DNA from: Marinobacterium_D sp050908845
Lineage (GTDB): Bacteria > Pseudomonadota > Gammaproteobacteria > Pseudomonadales > Balneatricaceae
DNA length: 64,000 nucleotides
Reading direction: 5' to 3'
NCBI RefSeq assembly: GCF_050908845.1
Contig: NZ_CP194171.1
Location: forward strand, 372,001 to 436,000
Shown here: positions 45,420-53,656 of the stretch, in pieces
Numbering within the stretch: position 1 is the first letter of the stretch
Layout of the letters: each line of letters begins with the position of its first letter
Made by a program: the position numbers and the translations under genes
The notes under the pieces: model-generated
What the model saw: only the letters and a program-made list of their open reading frames with translations
Database searches by the model: none
Told to the model about the DNA's origin: nothing

Positions 45420-45443
45420 TTTGTCAATTTTCCTATGACAAAA
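45419..45443. promoter_or_regulatory. inverted-repeat operator between the TrmB-like regulator and glmU
   Basis: TTTTGTCA (45419-45426) and TGACAAAA (45436-45443) are exact reverse complements with a nine-base spacer. The centre-to-centre distance of 17 bp is not a full number of helical turns but lies within the range of dimeric winged-helix operators. It touches the regulator's start codon and lies about 96 bp before glmU. Confidence 0.55.
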
Positions 45444-45538
45444 GCTATTGATCGATTCTGAGCATTCTGTAAATTGCGGTCAAACCGAGATGACAGGGCC
45501 GAAACATATGGACAAGGCCCGATGACACAGGAAACGAA

Positions 45539-46906
45539 ATGAAAATTGATGTTGTGATTCTGGCAGCGGGCCAGGGCAGTCGAATGAAATCCACCCTGCC
45601 GAAGGTGATGCACCCCCTGGGTGGCAAACCGATGGTTCAGCACGTGATCGACGCCGCCCGCGCGCTGGAGGGCGATGTGCAGCATCATGTGGTGATCGGT
45701 CACGGTGCAGAAAAGGTGCGTGAAGCGCTTGCTGGTCAGGCGCTGAATTTCGCGCTCCAGGCCGAACAGCTAGGCACCGGCCATGCGGTGGCCCAGGCGA
45801 TGCCGAATATCGCTGAAGACAGCCAGGTGCTGGTGCTTTACGGCGATGTGCCGCTGATCGCCACCGAGACCCTGAACGAGCTGAGCCATATAGCTGCCCG
45901 TGGCCATCTTGGTCTGCTGACGGTAACGCTGGACGATCCCACCGGCTACGGCCGCATCCTGCGCAATGACGTAGGTGAAGTTACCGCCATCGTCGAACAA
46001 AAAGACGCCAGCGAAGCGCAGCGCGCGGTGCGTGAAGTGAACACCGGTATCCTGTCTCTGCCGGCGCGCTACCTGCACGAGTGGCTGCCGCAGCTCTCCT
46101 CCGATAACGCCCAGGGCGAGTATTACCTGACCGACGTGATCGCTATGGCGGCGGAGAGCGGCGTGCGGATCGATGCGATCCAGCCCGCTCACGAGCAGGA
46201 GGTGCAGGGCGTCAACAACCGCTCTCAGCTGGCGGTGCTTGAGCGCTGGTACCAGTCGGCTCAGGCTGAGACGCTGATGGCGGCCGGCGCTACGCTGGCG
46301 GATCCGGCCCGTATCGATATCCGCGGCTCACTGAGCGTGGGGCAGGACTGTTTTATCGATATCAATACCCTGTTTCAGGGCGAGGTAGAGCTGGCCGAGA
46401 ATGTTCAGATCGGTCCCAACTGCGTGATTATCGACAGTCGCATCGGCCCCGGAACCCGCATCGAGGCCAACTCCATAGTCGAGGGCGCCATTGTCAGCGC
46501 TGAGGCAACGGTGGGGCCCTTTGCCCGTCTGCGTCCCGGCACCGAGCTGGCCGAGCGCACCAAGGTCGGCAATTTTGTCGAGACCAAGAAAGCGATAGTG
46601 GGTGAGGGCAGCAAGATCAACCACCTGAGCTACGTCGGCGATGCCCACCTCGGCAGGGACGTTAACGTGGGGGCGGGCACGATTACCTGTAACTACGATG
46701 GCGTTAACAAATCCCTGACCGAAATCGGTGATGGCGCCTTTATCGGCTCGAATACCGCACTGGTGGCGCCTGTCAGCGTGGGCCAGGGCGCTACTGTGGC
46801 CGCAGGCTCTACCGTTACCCGGGCCGTTGATGACGAAGAGCTGGCCGTGGCCCGTAGCAAACAGAAGAACATTCAGGGCTGGAAACGCCCGCAGAAGCGC
46901 AGCTGA
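45539..46906 (+). CDS. glmU: bifunctional UDP-N-acetylglucosamine pyrophosphorylase / glucosamine-1-phosphate N-acetyltransferase
   Basis: Makes UDP-GlcNAc for peptidoglycan and lipopolysaccharide. 455 aa. The N-terminal uridyltransferase has VILAAGQGSRMKSTLPKVMHPLGGKPM and GTGHAVAQAMP; the C-terminal left-handed beta helix of hexapeptide repeats starts near residue 250 (ARIDIRGSLSVGQDCFIDINTLFQGEV). NYDGVNK and GSNTALVAPV form the acetyltransferase site. CACAGGAAACGA precedes the ATG. glmS follows after 12 bases, giving a two-gene amino-sugar operon as in E. coli. Confidence 0.97.
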   Translation: MKIDVVILAAGQGSRMKSTLPKVMHPLGGKPMVQHVIDAARALEGDVQHHVVIGHGAEKVREALAGQALNFALQAEQLGTGHAVAQAMPNIAEDSQVLVLYGDVPLIATETLNELSHIAARGHLGLLTVTLDDPTGYGRILRNDVGEVTAIVEQKDASEAQRAVREVNTGILSLPARYLHEWLPQLSSDNAQGEYYLTDVIAMAAESGVRIDAIQPAHEQEVQGVNNRSQLAVLERWYQSAQAETLMAAGATLADPARIDIRGSLSVGQDCFIDINTLFQGEVELAENVQIGPNCVIIDSRIGPGTRIEANSIVEGAIVSAEATVGPFARLRPGTELAERTKVGNFVETKKAIVGEGSKINHLSYVGDAHLGRDVNVGAGTITCNYDGVNKSLTEIGDGAFIGSNTALVAPVSVGQGATVAAGSTVTRAVDDEELAVARSKQKNIQGWKRPQKRS

Positions 46907-46918
46907 GGAGCAGAGTAT

Positions 46919-48745
46919 ATGTGTGGAATCGTCGGCGCCGTCGCTGCGCGTCAGGTATCGGGTATTCTGCTGGAAGGACTGCGGCGTCTTGAGTATCGCG
47001 GTTACGACTCCGCCGGTATGGCGGTGTGGGACCAGGGGCAGATCGGGCGGGTGCGCCGTATCGGCAAGGTGCAGGCGCTGGCGGATGGGCTGGAGCAGCA
47101 TCCGCTGAAGGGCACCCTGGGTATCGCTCATACCCGCTGGGCCACCCACGGTGCGCCGGCCGAGCATAACGCTCATCCGCATATGTCCGGTGAGCGGTTG
47201 GCGGTGGTGCATAACGGCATTATTGAAAACTTCGAAACTCTGAAGGATGAACTGATCGCGAGTGGCTACCAGTTCAGTTCCGAAACCGATACCGAAGTGG
47301 TGGCGCACCTGATCGACCGTGAGGTGCGTTCCGGCGCGGCTCTTCTCGATGCCATGCGCAGCGCTATGGGCCGGCTTGAAGGCGCCTTCGCTCTGGGTGT
47401 TATCCATAAAGATGATCCCGATCAGCTGCTGACCGCCCGCAAGGGCAGCCCGCTGGTGATCGGTGTCGGTATCGGTGAGAACTTTATCGCCTCGGATCAG
47501 CTGGCGCTGCTGCCGGTCACCGACCGTTTCATGTTCCTGGAGGATGGCGATATCGCCTGCCTGACGCCGGAGAAAATCAGCGTCTGGGATTGCGACAACC
47601 AGCCGGTGGAACGCCCGGTAAGCCGTTTTGAACATGGTGCCGGCAGTGCCGAGAAGGGTGAGTTCAAGCATTTCATGCTCAAGGAGATCTACGAGCAGCC
47701 GGCCGTAATGAAGGCGGTGCTTGAAGGGCGTATCAACAAGGGGCACCTGCTGGAGCAGGCGTTCGGCAGCGAGGCTGGCGCGCTGTTCGACCAGATCCGG
47801 CAGGTACAGATTATCGCCTGTGGTACGAGCTACCACGCCGGCATGATCGCCAGCTACTGGATCGAACAGCTGGTAGGTATTCCCTGCCGCGTCGAGGTGG
47901 CCAGTGAGTTCCGTTACCGCCCGGTGGTGATGCCGGAAGGCACACTGCTGCTGACCCTTTCCCAGTCCGGTGAGACCGCCGACACCCTGGCGGCCCTGCG
48001 TGAAGTGAAAGACCGGGTGGCGGGTACCCTGGCGATCTGTAACGTGCCGGGCAGCTCGCTGGTACGTGAATCCGATCTGTCCCTGATGACCAATGCAGGT
48101 CCCGAGATCGGCGTGGCATCCACCAAGGCGTTTACCTCCCAGCTGGTGGCGCTGATGCTGACCACCCTGGCATTGGGGCGGCGAGCTGGCCTCGCGCCGG
48201 AGAAGGAGCAGCAGATTCTGGCGGAACTGCAGCAGCTGCCCGAGTTGCTGCAGCAGCTGCTGGCGCTGGATTCGGAGATCGAAGCGATGTCCGCGGCGTT
48301 TGCCGAGAAAAATAACGCCCTGTTCCTGGGCCGTGGCACCCTCTATCCGGTGGCGATGGAGGGCGCGCTGAAGCTGAAGGAGATCTCCTATATCCATGCC
48401 GAGGCCTATCCGGCCGGTGAGCTCAAGCACGGTCCGCTGGCGCTGGTGGATAAGGATATGCCGGTGGTCACCGTGGCGCCGAACAACGCCATGCTGGATA
48501 AGCTCAAGGCCAACCTGCAGGAGGTGCGCGCCCGCGGTGGCGAGCTGTTCGTCTTTGCCGGTGAGGATCAGAGCATCAAGCAGCAGGACGGCATTTCGGT
48601 GATCCGTCTGCCGTCGATCCCTACGCTGCTAGAGCCGATCGCCTATACATTGCCCCTGCAGCTGCTCTCCTACCATGTGGCGGTGCTTAAGGGCACCGAT
48701 GTGGATCAGCCGCGTAACCTGGCCAAGTCTGTCACGGTCGAATAG
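46919..48745 (+). CDS. glmS: glutamine--fructose-6-phosphate aminotransferase (isomerizing)
   Basis: First committed step of UDP-GlcNAc synthesis: fructose-6-phosphate plus glutamine to glucosamine-6-phosphate. 608 aa. N-terminal nucleophile MCGIVGAVAARQ (Cys2 after processing), glutaminase loops RRLEYRGYDSAG and HTRWATHG, two SIS domains (IIACGTSYHAGMIASYWIEQ, LSQSGETADTLAALRE) and the C-terminal RNLAKSVTVE, all canonical. AGGAGCAG upstream of the ATG. A terminator follows. Confidence 0.98.
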   Translation: MCGIVGAVAARQVSGILLEGLRRLEYRGYDSAGMAVWDQGQIGRVRRIGKVQALADGLEQHPLKGTLGIAHTRWATHGAPAEHNAHPHMSGERLAVVHNGIIENFETLKDELIASGYQFSSETDTEVVAHLIDREVRSGAALLDAMRSAMGRLEGAFALGVIHKDDPDQLLTARKGSPLVIGVGIGENFIASDQLALLPVTDRFMFLEDGDIACLTPEKISVWDCDNQPVERPVSRFEHGAGSAEKGEFKHFMLKEIYEQPAVMKAVLEGRINKGHLLEQAFGSEAGALFDQIRQVQIIACGTSYHAGMIASYWIEQLVGIPCRVEVASEFRYRPVVMPEGTLLLTLSQSGETADTLAALREVKDRVAGTLAICNVPGSSLVRESDLSLMTNAGPEIGVASTKAFTSQLVALMLTTLALGRRAGLAPEKEQQILAELQQLPELLQQLLALDSEIEAMSAAFAEKNNALFLGRGTLYPVAMEGALKLKEISYIHAEAYPAGELKHGPLALVDKDMPVVTVAPNNAMLDKLKANLQEVRARGGELFVFAGEDQSIKQQDGISVIRLPSIPTLLEPIAYTLPLQLLSYHVAVLKGTDVDQPRNLAKSVTVE

Positions 48746-48769
48746 CACTCTGTCGGCCGGTATACCCTC

Positions 48770-48820
48770 CAGTTCCCCGCCGGTTGGTCGTGCCGGCGGG
48801 GAGCTGGCCTCTTCTTTATC
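48770..48820 (+). terminator. intrinsic terminator of glmUS
   Basis: CAGTTCCCCGCCGG pairs with CCGGCGGGGAGCTG (one G-T wobble) around a nine-base loop; a pyrimidine-rich CCTCTTCTTTATC tail follows. Very stable 14-bp stem 25 bases after glmS. Confidence 0.75.
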
Positions 48821-49000
48821 TGCTCTTAACAGCAGCGGGGTACTCTCGCCTGATCCGGGTTAATCCGACCTGTCGCTGTAACGGGACGTGACTCATGACG
48901 GAAAAGTGTAAGCGCGACGGGCTGATTCTCTGGACCAGCATCGATCTCTGAACTTTCCGTCGCAAAACCGGGTCTACCTTGTGCGACTTGGAGGTTAGGT

Positions 49001-49453
49001 ATGTTTAGCAAAATCAAAGCTGCGCTGGAGGATCTGTTTGATACAGATATGGCGGCTGGCGCGGAGGATAGTCAGGAGACCCTCGCCCTCACCGCTGCGG
49101 CGCTGATGGTGGAGGTGATCGCTGCCGACTACGAACGCAAGCCGGAAGAGCGAGAGGCCCTGCTGGCCGTGGTTCGCGACAGCTTCGGCCTGGACCCGGC
49201 AGCGGCGGAAGCGTTGCTGGAGAGGGCGGAAAAAAAGCATCAGCAGTCCACCGACTATTTCCGCTTCACCTCAGAAATCAACCGGATCTGCTCCCAGGAT
49301 GAGAAAGTCCGCCTGATCGAAAGCCTCTGGCGCGTGGCGTACTCAGATGGCGAGCTGCATGATGTGGAAGAGCACGTGATTCGCCGCATCGCCGACCTGA
49401 TTCATGTGCCCCATATGGACTTTATCGCCGCGAAACATCGCGTTCAGCCTTAA
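49001..49453 (+). CDS. TerB-family (tellurite-resistance-like) protein
   Basis: 150 aa cytosolic, all-helical, acidic protein. It matches the TerB/DjlA-like domain: LALTAAALMVEVIAADYERKPEEREALLAVV with acidic metal-binding-type residues, and LIESLWRVAYSDGELHDVEEHVIRRIADLIHV, the characteristic D-G-E repeat. Stand-alone short versions of this domain are common in marine proteobacteria without the rest of the ter operon. GGAGG precedes the ATG by five bases. Biological role unknown; metal binding is plausible. Confidence 0.8.
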   Translation: MFSKIKAALEDLFDTDMAAGAEDSQETLALTAAALMVEVIAADYERKPEEREALLAVVRDSFGLDPAAAEALLERAEKKHQQSTDYFRFTSEINRICSQDEKVRLIESLWRVAYSDGELHDVEEHVIRRIADLIHVPHMDFIAAKHRVQP

Positions 49454-49537
49454 TCAGTTTTCTTCTGTTTTGTCGTCGGTGCCTAGGTTGCGCTGATCAG
49501 GTAGGATGAGTCCCACCGGTTGAATGGAATCCACGTT

Positions 49538-51028
49538 ATGAACGAAACCATATCGCTTTTGGCGATCGACTTTATCGCTGTCATAGGGCTTCTGCTGCTA
49601 CTGCTGATTCTCGGCGCTGTGATTACGGCCGTGGTAATGTACCAGATCGACAAGCGTCAGACGGTGCATACCATTCGCCGCAACTACCCGTTGCTGGGGC
49701 GCTTCCGCTACCTGTTCGAGGAGCTGGGCGAGTTCTTCAGGCAGTATTTCTTCGCCATGGATCGCGAAGAGATGCCGTTCAACCGGGCGCAGCGCTCCTG
49801 GGTCTACCGGGCAGCCAAGAACATCGACAACACCGTGGCCTTTGGATCCAGTCGTGATCTGCGCCGCCCCGGTACCTACTACTTTCTCAACTGTCCGTTT
49901 CCGACCCTGACCGAGGATGCGGCGCCGACCCAGTCGATGCGTATCGGTCCCTACTGCCGTGAACCCTACGATGCACCCTCGTTCCTCAATATCTCCGGTA
50001 TGAGTTTTGGCGCTCTGTCGCGGCCGGCGGTAAAGGCGCTGTCCAACGGTGCCAAAAAGGCGGGCTGCTGGATGAATACCGGCGAGGGCGGTTTGTCGCC
50101 TTACCATCTGGAAGGGGGCTGCGACATTGTCTACCAGATCGGTACCGCCAAGTATGGTCTGCGCGATGAACATGGCGGGCTTGATGATGCCAGGTTGATC
50201 CGCGCGGCGGCGATTCCCCAGGTGAGAATGTTCGAGATCAAACTGAGTCAGGGTGCCAAGCCAGGCAAGGGTGGGATTCTGCCGGGCGACAAGGTCAATA
50301 AGGAGATCGCGGAGATTCGCGGTATCCCCGAGGGCAAAGCCTCGATCAGTCCCAATCGCCACCCGGAGATCGCCTCCATCGATGATCTGCTGGATTTCAT
50401 CCATCACGTGCGGGAGGTGTCGGGCAAGCCGGTTGGCTTCAAGATGGTACTGGGTACCACCAGTTGGCTGGACAACTTCTGCGAGGCGGTCAATAAGCGT
50501 GGCAGTGACCATGCACCGGACTTTATTACGCTGGACAGTGCCGATGGCGGCACCGGCGCGGCGCCTCAGCCATTGATCGACAGTGTCGGCCTGCCCCTGA
50601 AGGAGAGCCTGCCGGTGCTGGTGAACAAGCTGACCCAGTACGGCCTGCGCAATCGCATCCGGATTATCGCCTCGGGCAAACTGATCAACCCCACCGACGT
50701 GGCGGCGGCGATCTGCATGGGTGCGGACTTTGTCGTGACGGCGCGGGGCTTTATGTTCGCACTGGGCTGCATTCAGGCGCTCCAGTGCAACAAAAACACC
50801 TGCCCGACCGGCGTGACGACCCATGATCCCAAGCTACAGCAGGGACTGGTGCCCGAGGTGAAGTCGGAGCGGGTTGCCCACTTCCACCACAACCTGGTGC
50901 ATGAGGTCGAGACAATCGCCCACTCCTGTGGTGTGGCGGAGCCACGCCAGCTGCGCCGCGAGCATGCGGCGATGGTGGTCGATGGCGGCAGCTCTGTGCC
51001 GCTCAATATCCTCTATCCGGACGACTGA
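49538..51028 (+). CDS. FMN-binding glutamate-synthase-family membrane protein
   Basis: About 496 aa from ATG 49538 (a TTG at 49520 is also in frame). An N-terminal membrane helix (AVIGLLLLLLILGAVITAVVMYQI) is followed by the FMN-binding barrel of the glutamate synthase large subunit: SFLNISGMSFGALSRPAVKALSNGAKKAGCWMNTGEGGLSPYH, FEIKLSQGAKPGKGGILPGDKV, ITLDSADGGTGAAPQPLID, and the iron-sulfur-type cysteines in CNKNTCPTGV. It lacks the amidotransferase domain, so it is not a complete glutamate synthase; the true substrate of these stand-alone membrane-bound proteins is unclear. Confidence 0.88.
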   Translation: MNETISLLAIDFIAVIGLLLLLLILGAVITAVVMYQIDKRQTVHTIRRNYPLLGRFRYLFEELGEFFRQYFFAMDREEMPFNRAQRSWVYRAAKNIDNTVAFGSSRDLRRPGTYYFLNCPFPTLTEDAAPTQSMRIGPYCREPYDAPSFLNISGMSFGALSRPAVKALSNGAKKAGCWMNTGEGGLSPYHLEGGCDIVYQIGTAKYGLRDEHGGLDDARLIRAAAIPQVRMFEIKLSQGAKPGKGGILPGDKVNKEIAEIRGIPEGKASISPNRHPEIASIDDLLDFIHHVREVSGKPVGFKMVLGTTSWLDNFCEAVNKRGSDHAPDFITLDSADGGTGAAPQPLIDSVGLPLKESLPVLVNKLTQYGLRNRIRIIASGKLINPTDVAAAICMGADFVVTARGFMFALGCIQALQCNKNTCPTGVTTHDPKLQQGLVPEVKSERVAHFHHNLVHEVETIAHSCGVAEPRQLRREHAAMVVDGGSSVPLNILYPDD

Positions 51029-51065
51029 GTCTTTAACTCAGGTCGGACGACGGCCTGAAAACGCG

Positions 51066-51093
51066 AAAGGCCAGCATCCACATGCTGGCCTTT
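51066..51093. terminator. bidirectional terminator between the glutamate-synthase-like gene and the small gene at 51104
   Basis: AAAGGCCAGCAT / ATGCTGGCCTTT, a perfect 12-bp stem with a CCAC loop. A and T flanks on both sides allow function on both strands for the two convergent genes. Confidence 0.85.
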
Positions 51094-51103
51094 CTGTATC
51101 CGG

Positions 51104-51310
51104 CTACTCTTCTTCGTCGTCGAACCAGGACTCGTCATCAATAAACGGCGAGAGTTCCTTCTCCTCGCGGCGGCGTTCTATGGCGCGCCGGGCTTCAAGG
51201 AGACGCTTGGATGCGTGCTGTTTACGGCGGTTTTTCTCCTCGACATCGTAGCTGACAAGGATATCGAACACTTCGGTCTGAATTTCGTTCAGTTCCTGCT
51301 CTTTCAGCAT
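51104..51310 (-). CDS. small highly charged protein of unknown function
   Basis: 68 aa from ATG 51310, preceded by GGAG nine bases upstream; a TTG at 51328 is in frame but overlaps that ribosome binding site. The sequence is almost entirely charged: LKEQELNEIQTEVFDILVSYDVEEKNRRK, then a basic helix (RLLEARRAIERRREEKEL) and an acidic tail (DDESWFDDEEE). The ARRAIE helix recalls small PA3496-type proteobacterial proteins, but this is too weak to name it. Shares a terminator with the convergent upstream gene. Likely cytosolic. Confidence 0.6.
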   Translation of the reverse strand: MLKEQELNEIQTEVFDILVSYDVEEKNRRKQHASKRLLEARRAIERRREEKELSPFIDDESWFDDEEE

Positions 51311-51510
51311 AATACCTGCTCCGATCAACCAGTCCGAGCGGCGACCAACAGGGGATTCCCTTCCGGGCGTTTAGTGCCCCGCTGGTAACCGCGAAGACAA
51401 ACGACATTCTCGTTTTACCCCAACCCTGAGTAAATTTCAAACAGAGTGGCTGGGCAGTGGAATGCTATCGGGCAGGTATTGCAGGGAGGTGACAGGGCGG
51501 GAGGGCCCTG

Positions 51511-52404
51511 TCAGTCGGTATCAGATTCGCCCGGTCGGCGGATCGGCAGGCGCTTGTCGTTCTGGCGTAGGCTACGCAGGCTGCGCTTGATCGTCTTCAG
51601 ATGATCGAACAGTCCCGGGCCCAGTTTCATCGCCACGCCCACGGCGAGTACGTCGATCACCACCAGGTGGACGATCCGCGATGACATCAGCGTACTCAGG
51701 TCCTTGTCCTCTTCCACATCGATATGGATAGGGATGGTGGCCAGGTCTGCCAGCGGCGTGTTGCCGGGACAGAGGGAGATAACGGTGGCGCCGGTGTCGC
51801 GCACCAGCTTCACCGTGTGCAGCAGGTCCTTGGTGCGCCCGGTCTGGGAGATGGCGACCACCACGTCGCCCTCGCCGAGGGTAACCGCGGAGATGGTCTG
51901 CATATGCGGGTCGTTATAGGCCGCCGCGGACACCATCAGGCGATAAAACTTATGCTGGGCATCGGCACAGACGGGGGCCGATGCGCCGAAACCGTAAAAC
52001 TCCACCCGCTGGGCTTTCGCCAGGGCGTCGATCGCCTCTTCCAGCGTAGTCGGGTCCAGCTGCTCGCGGATATTGATCAGGTTACCGATCATCGAATCGA
52101 AGATCTTCTGCTTGAATTCGATCACGGTATCGGTGGAGTTGAGCGCGAACTGCTCGAAACTGGTGTTGCTGGCGAGCCCCTGTGCCAGGGTCAGCTTGAA
52201 ATCCTGAAAGCCATCGTAATTCAGCGCGCGGCAAAAGCGTACGACGGTCGGCTCGCTGACGCTGGCTTCAGAGGCCAGGTCGACGATGCGCATATGGATC
52301 ACTTCATTGGGGTTGGCCAGAACGTAATCCGCCACTTTCTGCTCCGATTTTCGCAGTTTGGAGCGCGCGTCAGCGATCGATTTAAGCAGATTGAAGGAGT
52401 TCAA
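51511..52404 (-). CDS. hexR: HexR-type RpiR-family transcriptional regulator
   Basis: 297 aa. RpiR HTH at residues 1-77 (NSFNLLKSIADARSKLRKSEQKVADYVLANP, VDLASEASVSEPTVVRFCRALNYDGFQDFK), SIS sugar-phosphate isomerase domain from about 125 (FYGFGASAPVCADAQHKFYRL, VVVAISQTGRTKDLLHTVKLVR, PGNTPLADLA). This closely follows HexR, the 2-keto-3-deoxy-6-phosphogluconate-responsive repressor of central carbon genes. In relatives hexR sits next to zwf/edd; here no such gene is adjacent, so the target genes are elsewhere. SIS effector binding is inferred from the family. Confidence 0.85.
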   Translation of the reverse strand: MNSFNLLKSIADARSKLRKSEQKVADYVLANPNEVIHMRIVDLASEASVSEPTVVRFCRALNYDGFQDFKLTLAQGLASNTSFEQFALNSTDTVIEFKQKIFDSMIGNLINIREQLDPTTLEEAIDALAKAQRVEFYGFGASAPVCADAQHKFYRLMVSAAAYNDPHMQTISAVTLGEGDVVVAISQTGRTKDLLHTVKLVRDTGATVISLCPGNTPLADLATIPIHIDVEEDKDLSTLMSSRIVHLVVIDVLAVGVAMKLGPGLFDHLKTIKRSLRSLRQNDKRLPIRRPGESDTD

Positions 52405-52652
52405 TGTGTTTCCCCGCCGGATCAGAGGTGGCTTTGCTTAAGAGTATATCAAGGCTGCCAGATCAGGCCCAACAATATCAGGCCGTAGCTAACCATTTGA
52501 GAGGTAAAGCTTTTTAAAGCATAGCCCAGGGACGACAGCGAGGGGAGTGTCCGATAGTGATGGCTTGCTTTATACTTTCGTGCGATACGTGGGCTCCTGT
52601 TTGCTGGCAGGAACCCCAGGCACAGGGCTGACCCAGTAGGCAAGACGGAACC

Positions 52653-53570
52653 ATGTTGTATTCGATCCGACTGACACTGACGCTAATCCTTTTCCTGTTT
52701 TCCGGACTAGTCTTTGCCCGGCAGGCTTCGGACCCCTCACATCTGCAACTGGCGTCGGTTAACGCGCTGGTGGTGGATCTGGATAACGAGCGGGTGCTAT
52801 ACCAGAAAAATCCTGACGCAGTGGTGCCGATCGCCTCGGTCAGCAAGCTGATGACAGCGCTGGTAACGCTGGAGGCTGATCTGCCGATGGATGAGCGTAT
52901 TCCGATCCAGGTGCGCGACTCCATCCAGATGCAGAACGTGATCTCGCGGGTCCGCATCGGCAGCGAGCTGCCCCGGGAGGATGTGCTCCAGCTGGCGATC
53001 ATGGCGTCGGAAAACCGCGCCGCTACCGCGCTGGCACACGCTTATCCCGGTGGTTATTTCGCCTTTGTACGGGCGATGAACCTGAAAGCGGAGGAGCTGG
53101 GTATGAACAGCACTCGCTTTGTCGAACCCACCGGACTCTCCTATTTCAATGTCTCCACCGCCAGTGATCTGGTGAAGCTGATCCGTGCGGCACGTAAGTA
53201 TCCGGCAATCCGCAAAATGACCACCAGTTCGAAGATGGATGCACGTTTCCGTCGTCCGCGCCATGTGCTGGCGTTCTATAACACCAACCGACTGGTCAAC
53301 AACGATGACTGGGATATCGAGCTCAGCAAGACCGGCTATAACGATGCCGCCGGGCGCTGTCTGGTGATGGTCAGTCATATCGAGGGTGAGGATATCGCCA
53401 TGGTGTTCCTGGACTCCTTTGGCAAACGCTCGCACCTGGGCGATGCAGTACGGGTCAAGCGCTGGCTGGAAACCGGCGATGGCGGCGATGTACCCAGGTC
53501 CGCGGCCCGTTATGAGCGCGACAAGAACAAGGCGGGACGCCGAACCCTGCTGGCGGAAAAAAATCACTAA
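52653..53570 (+). CDS. pbpG: D-alanyl-D-alanine endopeptidase (PBP7/8 type)
   Basis: 305 aa periplasmic peptidoglycan hydrolase of the S11 family that cuts DD-crosslinks. Signal peptide (LTLTLILFLFSGLVFARQ), then the penicillin-binding motifs: SVSK (SxxK) in PIASVSKLMTALVTLE, SEN (SxN) in MASENRAATALAHAYPGGY, and KTG in IELSKTGYNDAAGRC. Length and spacing match PbpG. Divergent from hexR; convergent with thiC, with a shared terminator. Confidence 0.92.
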   Translation: MLYSIRLTLTLILFLFSGLVFARQASDPSHLQLASVNALVVDLDNERVLYQKNPDAVVPIASVSKLMTALVTLEADLPMDERIPIQVRDSIQMQNVISRVRIGSELPREDVLQLAIMASENRAATALAHAYPGGYFAFVRAMNLKAEELGMNSTRFVEPTGLSYFNVSTASDLVKLIRAARKYPAIRKMTTSSKMDARFRRPRHVLAFYNTNRLVNNDDWDIELSKTGYNDAAGRCLVMVSHIEGEDIAMVFLDSFGKRSHLGDAVRVKRWLETGDGGDVPRSAARYERDKNKAGRRTLLAEKNH

Positions 53571-53587
53571 TCCGCACAGACGCAAAT

Positions 53588-53625
53588 AAAAAAATGCCCC
53601 GGACCGAAAGGCCGGGGCATTTTTA
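53588..53625. terminator. bidirectional terminator between pbpG and thiC
   Basis: AAATGCCCCGG and CCGGGGCATTT around an ACCGAAAGG loop, flanked by A and T runs on both sides. It ends both pbpG (plus) and the thiamin operon (minus). Confidence 0.88.
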
Positions 53626-53656
53626 ATGCGTTCTTTAAAGCCTGCAGCTTGGGACG

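Noticed and set aside
46328..48430. 700-codon minus-strand frame opposite glmU/glmS
   Set aside because: Covers the ends of two certain genes on the other strand, has no ribosome binding site or domain, and is explained by codon bias.
49598..50824. 408-codon minus-strand frame opposite the glutamate-synthase-like gene
   Set aside because: Mirror of a gene with clear FMN-binding motifs; nothing recognisable.
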